A stretch of 64,000 nt of DNA, from the NCBI GenBank assembly GCA_022578965.1, contig MU400513.1, forward strand, positions 310,001 to 374,000, read 5' to 3'. The stretch's first letter is position 1. The number at the start of each line of letters is the position of its first letter. Positions 57,396-64,000 of this stretch are shown here, one piece after another. The notes below the pieces were generated by a model. That model did not search any database. It was not told where the DNA came from and was given only the letters and a program-made list of their open reading frames with translations. The position numbers and the translations under genes were made by a program. This stretch comes from Xylaria sp. FL1777 (lineage: Eukaryota > Ascomycota > Sordariomycetes > Xylariales > Xylariaceae).

Positions 57396-59822
57396 TCAAA
57401 TCCGATTGCCGGCGGCCCAGATGCTTGCAGCCGCTGAAGAAGCCCATTCACTTCCTTCATATGGTGGCGTTGGCCATTTCTGTTCCCCATCTCTCCCAGC
57501 TTGCTTCTTCAGATCCAAAGGCTTCGGAGTGATCGGCTCGCGCCCATCTCCAAATAAGACCACATTGCCGCTTGCTGAAGGAGAAGGGGTGGGGTAAGGA
57601 TTGGAGAGCCCTAAGTTGCTAGCAGATTGTCTGAGACTGTGTTTGCCGTCCTTTTCAAGGCGCTTCATCGCTCGATGAGTCGAGTGCAAAACTTCATCCA
57701 GTAGCTCCTCTTCTTCATCCAACGCATCTCCTTGAACGCCGTGGGTGCCTTGAGCTCTCCGTGTCCTACTGGAAATTGGGCCAGGAGTACGCGCGGCTCC
57801 GATGAGATTGTCTACGGATCGAGGCTGTTGATGTGGGAGTGAGTGGTGTCGCTTTAAATGACTATTGGAAGCAGCACTATGCATTGGAGGCGTAGGAGTA
57901 CTCATGTTGTCCGATGCATTTGGCACGTCTCGAATGGTTCTGTCAAGAGAGTCATATGTATCCGGCTTGGGTGTCTGGCTTTGGTCGACGATAAAAGATG
58001 ATCTGTTGCTTGCCCATGGTCCACACCCAGCCTGCCCCTCAATGTCATCGAAGGAAGGTGAAACAGGAGTCTGATGCCTCCCAGAGAACCTCCTCGCACG
58101 CTTTCTTAGATGGGAGAAGAAACTCTCTTTTTGCGCACTTGGTGGCGAGGCCAATCCTGTGCCATTGAGAGCCCGCTCTGCTTGCTGACGATGCATCTCA
58201 GCATAATGATTTGTGCTTGATGCTACAGATAACTGTCGACTAATCTTCTTATTCGTCTTGTCCGTTGCAACCGACCGTTGGCTTGTGCTGGCATATGGAT
58301 GACTGTATCCAGGTGTACGATTTGATGCTTGTGCGGTGACCGCGTCAGAAAGCGGCGAAATAGGTCGAATGGTCGGTAGAATCGGCATAGGAGCTACGCT
58401 CGAGGTTCCATTGGTCCAGGTAGCACGTTTCCCTGCATTCGGACGTGCTTTTGTTTCACATGTTTCTGGGACCGCTGCGACTTGACCAGGGAATGGTCGT
58501 GGGCCTGCTACGGTCTTTGCCGTAACCTCAGTTCCCGTCTCTGGCACCTCGGACCGGCTGATTAGGGATTTCCTAAACCATGACGGTTTTGAAGATGCAG
58601 ATGTGGATGAGCCCGAGTCTTTAGCCCGTGCAATATCTGAATGCTTTCGACCAAGAATCTTGGATGCTGAAGACTTCGGCCTTAAAGGATCAACAGCATC
58701 AACGAAATATTCGTGGGCCAAAGCTTGAGTTGACGTAGGCCGGTTTTTAGGATCCCACATCAAACACCAGGTGACAAATTGGCTTAGTGAACTTGGCCAC
58801 TGTGGCGATTGAAGAATTGTGTCCATTGAGTGAGGAGCCATCTTTGGGAACGAAAATCCGAGCTTGCTAGCAAGCCGAGTTCCCTCTTTCCAGTCTCCGC
58901 CACCCACACGATTACCTGCTTTACTATACCAGTTGCCAGGGCTGCCCATGATTTCACATACTCTCCAGACTTGATCGACCTCGTTGCCGCCTGGAAATAA
59001 CGGCTTCAACGTGGCGACTTCGACAGCCATAGCACCTACAGCCCAAATATCCACTGGGGCTGAATACTCCCCAGCACGGAGCAAAACCTCTGGGGCGCGG
59101 TACCATCGAGTTGATACGTATGTCGTGTAAGGGAGCTTCGAATGCGTTTCTCGTGCCAGACCAAAATCTGCAATCTTCACTGTATACGTCGGCGGTGTAG
59201 AGGGTGGCGTCATGAGTGCTGAGTATCGCCTAAATGAATTGATTGAGTCCTGGTGACCAGAGGTGGTCACGAGGATGTTTTCAGGCTTGATATCGCGATG
59301 GAAAAAATGGTGAGCGTGAATGTGTTCCAGTCCCTGCATAATTTGGAATAGTATACTCTTCACGCTCGCATTATCGAGGCATTTGTGGTCGCGGGCTTTC
59401 ATTAGTTGATACAGGTTTCCTTCCATATACTCCATGCATATATGAAGTTTCTTAGTGTAGGGGTCGAGAAATATGTCCAGTGCTGGGACTAGGTGGCTAT
59501 GAGAGGGCAGTGTACGTAGAAACACGACCTCTCGCAACTCTAGACAAGGTGCGAATGATTCGAAGGTTTTCTTCATCGTCTTGATGGCGATCTAGTTCAT
59601 GTTCGTCAGCCACGGCTTGTTTCGAGACCACCGCTTGATACCTACCACAGTCCCGCGACGAGCAACGCTAGCACCGGCCGTTCGAACCCTCGCCAAACAT
59701 ACACTCCCGAAACTTCCATCGCCAATATCCTTCAACACTTCAAATCGGTCCCCTAACGCCAAAGGCACAGTTCCCTGCGGAGTTGAAGACCGCCTATGGG
59801 TTAAATCGTGTGCGACAGTCAT
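57396..59822 (-). CDS. ime2: Ime2-type (MAK/RCK family) protein kinase
   Basis: Two exons (59822-59646, 59591-57396) with a 54-nt intron give 790 aa; start ATG at 59822 (MTVAHDLTH). The kinase domain runs from about residue 27 to 345: Gly-rich loop GDGSFGSV (34-41), VAIK-type Lys63, catalytic HRDIKPEN (157-164), DFG (201-203), then TTY (215-217), the MAPK-like T-x-Y of the MAK/RCK group, and WYRAPEVLLRA. The HRD-to-DFG spacing is about 24 residues longer than usual, from an insert rich in Ser/Thr/Pro. The C-terminal half is a long Ser/Pro/Thr-rich tail with many possible phosphosites. Homologues: Ime2 in yeast meiosis, A. nidulans ImeB in light-dependent sexual development, N. crassa ime-2 in protoperithecia and incompatibility. 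Role here is inferred from these. Confidence 0.93.
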
Positions 59823-62800
59823 TTTCAAACAGATGCAAAAGTACAGTGAATAGACTGTACAAGCTTCGAAATGCGATGGTCGACCTTATTTCTGCGAAAT
59901 ATATCTAGCCAGTTCCTCCGATGCAATTCCAGATTCGATTAAAGTGCTCTATAGCAGAGCCATGGAGTTGTGCGGGCTCATTCAAATTTGTTCGAGATTG
60001 CTTCTAGCTGAGAAAGCGAACAACAGATCGGTTGTTGCCAGGGATAGTCCTTGATTCGATATAGGTGAGAGTTCGTAGAGACGGCACGGGCCGATGGATA
60101 AGTGAGGTCAGAATACGAAGGAAATAAGAACAAGGCACGGCAAATATGAGAATAAAGATTGAAGAAACAGACCACGATCATCAAGGAGCGGACTGATAGC
60201 TGGACTATGATGAAGGGGACAGGGGGAGGCGATGGAACCACCGAGTTGGGGAGCGGGTCCAAGGGGAGCTGGTAGATTGCCTCGAGCTTCTTGGAAATGA
60301 AGGCCTTGCCCACTAGCCTATTAGATGCTGGTCGAAAAGGGAATGACTGTTTTTAATCTAGCGGGACTGAAAGAGATTGTGCCGACGAGGGAAAAAAGGA
60401 GCGGAAGGCTGGTACAGTAATGCCTGTATGCTGTACTGGAGAGCGCGGATTGCTTGCGTTGCGTTGCTTTGACATAGTATTATGGACGGGAAATTATTTA
60501 TGATCTTGTCGCTCATGCGCGCGGTGGATGTATGTCCATGCGGTCGGCGAAGGGGAAAAAACAGCCCTTGTCGCAAGCAGGATGAAAGTAGTGTCGAGTT
60601 TCAAATGAACAAGTTCAGCACAAAATGAAGAAACGGGCAAAATGCAAGCTCACAATGACTCCAGAGTGGACCAGGAATTCTCTTTGGAAAATGGGCAGCG
60701 AGAGACTACACTAAGGCGTCGGTGGTCCAGCTCTGTGATCGAGCGCGTACATGGTATTGGAATAAATTCAGATTGGAGAAAGATGAGGTGAGACGAGACA
60801 AGAAGGGGAAGGGGAGAATGTGTGAGGGAGCGAGATGGACGCTGTGTGGACACAGATACACGAAAAGTAGATATACCAGGTATGTTATGCTATACACTGT
60901 GCTGTATGCTATAATCAGTAAGGAGTGTAGAGTACACAACAATCCCCCAACGCTGCAGTGGAAACAAGAGACGCGGGTAGGTAGGTGAGGCGAGGCTACC
61001 TACAAATATCTAGGTAGTATGTGGGTAGGGTCGTAAGTACTCAGTAAGAACTGCGCTTAGTGGGTTTCAAAGGCTCAATTAATTGGACTGGTAAACAATT
61101 ACTGGTACAGCAAGCCTGTCAAGCAGGTAGGTACACGAGAAGTACCTAGGTACCTACACTACACGTAGACGAGAGGAAGTAGTGTAACGGAATAGGTAGG
61201 TTGAAAGCACTGGTACATAGGCCTGCTCCCTGTGCTTGGCTGTTCAAGGTAGTGTATCATCCACAAAACTCCCGTAGGTACACGAGATCTGTATGTATGG
61301 CCTGCAGATCTTCAGGTACAGCCCAGCTTTGGAGTAAGTACCTATCCAGGTAGCTCCCATAGCACGTAAGTAGGGTTATGTAGAGTCATAATCCCATGTT
61401 TGTTAATTTTAGCGGCGGGTGGAATGGTTCCATACCTATACGGGTAGATGAAGAGCATAATCAAAGCCATTTAAGCAGCGGTACGGGTTACTAGTTGTAA
61501 CCAGTGTAAAAGAGAGATGTCGCATACAGTGAGAAAGTGCCCAATCTCGCTAGTTCAATGGGTCAACCTTGCCCAGAAACGGCTGGCTAGGGGGTTGGTG
61601 ACACTGCTCTCTACAGTATTTCCTATTGCCTACAGTGTCTCAACAGTTAGAAAATTCTCAATTTTCGTGCCGTTTCCCGTTTCCCATGCTAAGCATCTAG
61701 TGCAGAACCAGATTTTGAACTCGCACGGTAGTAAGTACCCAATGGTTCGTGCTATCCAAGACACAAGCTATTATTTCCCCAGGTATTAGGTGGTTGGCAT
61801 ATCTCGAAGATCAGATGAAAACTGTTGGTCCATTACTCATTACAACTTGCAGTCTACGCCATACGCTGTCTTTGCTTCTCTACCTACATAGCACTAAAGA
61901 AGTTACTTTTCACATCATTAGGAATTGGTAAGCAGCCGTTATTTTAGCCACAGTTGTCTGGCCATGACCGACGCAGGGTTGATTATGCATCTGACAAGTC
62001 GGATGGAAGGGCTGGGCAGTGGCTGGAGAGCCAATTGTCCGGAGTAGCCGCTACACTAACAGGATCGTTGGTCCTCCAAGCGGTAGGTACTACAATTTAT
62101 CGGATTCCGATGTTGTCTTGCACATTGTAAGAGGACTATTTTGGGATAGGTTTAGAGGATTCTAAGCGTAACGCCACACTTCGACAGTATCCAACACCAA
62201 GCCGGCCTTTCAGAAGTTTCCCTCATTGACAAAACAATTGCTCCTATTTCGCGACAACCGCCACGGAGCAAGTTCGCGCTTCGTATTGTTGATCCCGGAC
62301 GATATACCTAACCAAGCCGCGTCAAGTGGCATGGAAGTATCCCTTCCTGCCTATGGTCGTGACTAGTTCTGTAAGTCAAATACACATGCATAAGAAGAAA
62401 AAAAATAAGTAAATATACGCGTCGCCTATTTGTGGGGGTCGAGCTAGGTGTGGATCATCCCGTTTCGTTAATGCCAACACATGCAAGTGAGGTTTCTACC
62501 AATGCGATGGCTCCAGAGTGCGTCAACCCAGGCGATTTGAAGTACCGCCGCGTATCCGTGACATCTTGATTCGACGAATCACGGGTCGACGGGCTGATGG
62601 GTTTTATCAAAGAAGCACGGGGGGACAGGGCATTTATTTTCTGACACACAGGCTGGCGAAAGAAGCATCAGCACTGAATCGAGCTCGGTACTTCCAGGGA
62701 CGAAGATGGAATTCCAGCGTCGAGTGCGAGATAATCCACTACGCATATGTACTTAAGTAGAAGACAGGTCTCATGCTCCTCTCATCGTAATCTGACAATG

Positions 62801-63882
62801 CTGACTTGTGGCGAGCATATCTACGCATAGCGTCTTTGGGGATACAGGACAGATGAGTGGTTGTTTTGCCCGTCGTGCAGTTGGCACGAAATCGCTCAAA
62901 AACCATCCTATTAAAACCATGTGATTCAATGCATAGGCATATCGAGAACCTATACCAAGCTTTCACATTCTTCGTAACAGCCCTTACCCCATTGTGGCAC
63001 CCAATGGTCGAACAACGGGCATTCGAGATAGAAAAGGGGGAGGTCCGTGAACGTGACATGTTTGGTTGATTTGCGGGTTGTACTTGTTGTACTTGTTGTG
63101 GGACTGAAGGTATTGTTTATGTACCTACCTACTGCGTAGGTATTCAAGAAACAAAACCTCGAAATCTAAGCAGGCTAGTGATCCGGTGACTATCTCCCCT
63201 CAAGTTGGCTTTGATATGCAGATGCCTACACTCTTTGGTCGATGCGCTCTCGGAAACACTTGACCCTCGTTCTTTGACCGCTAGTGGTGACGTGGTAAGT
63301 CATCATCACTTACAAAACACTACTAGCATGTATGTACTGCAGATGGCTGAAGGTGCATACATACTGCGTACGTTACCTCGCCATAAGTGGGGCCTCTAAA
63401 GATAATGGAGTGATTTGCAAAGTGGTACCTAAATCAGCAAGGCACTATTCTCTAGCGTGCTGTGTATGGTGTAGCGATGTTGTGCTGTCCGAAAGAGGTT
63501 AAACAGAAATAGTTTGCCCTGCCAAGTAGGAAACGTTAAAGCCTCTCTCTAGCGGGTGTACCTGGACCTTGCATGAAGACCACCACACCACCCTCACACT
63601 TTAGACTAGAGCCATGTTGAACTGTGACTAATAACCTTGTTGCCTAGGTATTTGAAGTGTTGCACAAAGAGAATAGAGAGCAACAGCTGGATGGTGAGAG
63701 CCTAGAGCAACGTATTAAACGTAAACGTTATAACTATTCCTAGGTAGATTGTAGATTCCAATCACCCCAATATTCCAGAACAATGGCTGGGATTATTGGA
63801 TTCATACAGCCCCTTTTGAGTCAGTTCTGCAACACGTGGGACAGTTAGGGTAGCGCTCCTAAATGCTAGGTTAGTTGACTTT
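59823..63882. other. 4-kb spacer upstream of Ime2; no gene seen
   Basis: Large 5' region. It carries overlapping TACCTAGGTA (61143-61152) and TAGGTACCTA (61147-61156) and two TACTGCGTA elements (63130-63138, 63362-63370). The first 1.2 kb may be Ime2 leader. No convincing gene on either strand. Confidence 0.5.
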
Positions 63883-64000
63883 TCATATTCGATATAATCT
63901 ACTAATACTTTCCTCCCACTCTCCTTCCATGATCAATACCTCCTGTTTAACAGGATCAAAACTCACTATGATAGCGCCGTCAAATACCTGTAGTGCCCTG
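63883..64000 (-). CDS. Probable 3' exon of an unknown gene, cut by the window edge
   Basis: The minus strand has an open frame from the edge ending in TGA at 63883-63885. Its last 34 or so codons read FDGAIIVSFDPVKQEVLIM then EGEWEESISRLYRI, which has a protein-like composition. An ACTACAG just upstream in the minus strand (about 63987-63993) could be an intron acceptor. No family recognised; only the end is visible. Confidence 0.4.
   Translation of the reverse strand, partial: RALQVFDGAIIVSFDPVKQEVLIMEGEWEESISRLYRI

Larger units (their letters stand above)
6611..61156. repeat. Dispersed palindromic decamers TACCTAGGTA and TAGGTACCTA
   Basis: Exact TACCTAGGTA at 6611, 19424, 27701, 30493, 37108 and 61143; exact TAGGTACCTA at 10872, 19550, 40802, 41326 and 61147. 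Each palindromic decamer is expected about 0.06 times in 64 kb. Both are windows onto a TACCTAGG circular repeat. All copies lie outside exons. Confidence 0.75.
2021..63370. repeat. Dispersed 9-mer TACTGCGTA/TACGCAGTA, about 10 copies
   Basis: Exact copies found by eye at 2021, 14559, 22021, 22517, 23124, 27741, 28019, 41306, 45443, 63130 and 63362. All lie outside coding exons. For one 9-mer counted on both strands in 64 kb, chance would give about 0.5. The motif is a hyphenated palindrome (TAC-nnn-GTA); a TACTCCGTA variant overlaps one copy (14566). Confidence 0.7.

Noticed and set aside
1..64000. tRNA, rRNA, CRISPR or intact transposable elements
   Set aside because: I looked for tRNA T-arm patterns, long terminal or inverted repeats and transposase motifs and saw none that hold up. 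A tRNA or covariance-model scan would settle the RNA part.

Overview
The window looks like chromosomal DNA of a filamentous ascomycete (Pezizomycotina, most likely Sordariomycetes). Genes are separate transcription units broken by many short introns (about 48-235 nt, mostly GTRNGT donors with CTAAC/CTGAC branch points). The gene set includes a fungal cupredoxin-type secreted protein, Ypd1, Rho1, an Ime2-type kinase, Get1, Elp1 and a GPI-anchored aspartic protease. I cannot name the genus from sequence alone. No rRNA, tRNA, CRISPR array, intact transposon or secondary-metabolite cluster was recognised. Exon models below were built by hand from reading frame, splice consensus and remembered family sequence; every multi-exon model closes in frame.

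Layout: 0-4 kb, secreted cupredoxin (-), then a spacer and an SMN-family snRNP assembly protein (-). 4.1-9 kb, a Nop15-like nucleolar RRM protein (+), divergent from SMN, and a Rud3/GMAP-210-type golgin (+). 9.5-13.6 kb, a GC-rich multi-pass membrane protein (-), Get1 (-) and, divergent from it, a PTAR1/Ecm9-like prenyltransferase alpha-repeat protein (+). 17-22 kb, a GPI-anchored aspartic protease (+) and an AAAP amino-acid transporter (+). 22-26 kb, a repeat-rich region holding a very small two-exon Cys-pair peptide (29 aa). 26-27 kb, Rho1 (-). 30.8-38.6 kb, mitochondrial ribosomal uL24m (+), Elp1 (-) and a DUF3984-type protein (+). 42.6-47.3 kb, Ypd1 (+), an AKAP7/2H-phosphoesterase-like protein with a probable GC-AG intron (+), and an unrecognised coiled-coil protein (+). 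49.6-59.8 kb, a Cys/His-rich fungal protein (+), an HSPA12-like Hsp70 (-) and an Ime2-type kinase (-). A partial gene probably leaves the right edge (-).

Most genes are conserved housekeeping or signalling genes: RNA metabolism (SMN, Nop15, Elp1), secretory pathway (Rud3, Get1, possibly the PTAR1-like protein), and signalling (Rho1, Ypd1, Ime2). They do not form an operon-like or biosynthetic cluster. The most unusual signals are outside or beside them: two palindromic decamers (TACCTAGGTA and TAGGTACCTA) and a 9-mer (TACTGCGTA) that recur far above chance and only between genes; the tiny Cys-pair peptide; the GC-AG intron; an SMN intron that can be read through in frame; and phased promoter repeats upstream of the Hsp70-like gene. 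Several spacers of 2-4 kb have no supportable gene.
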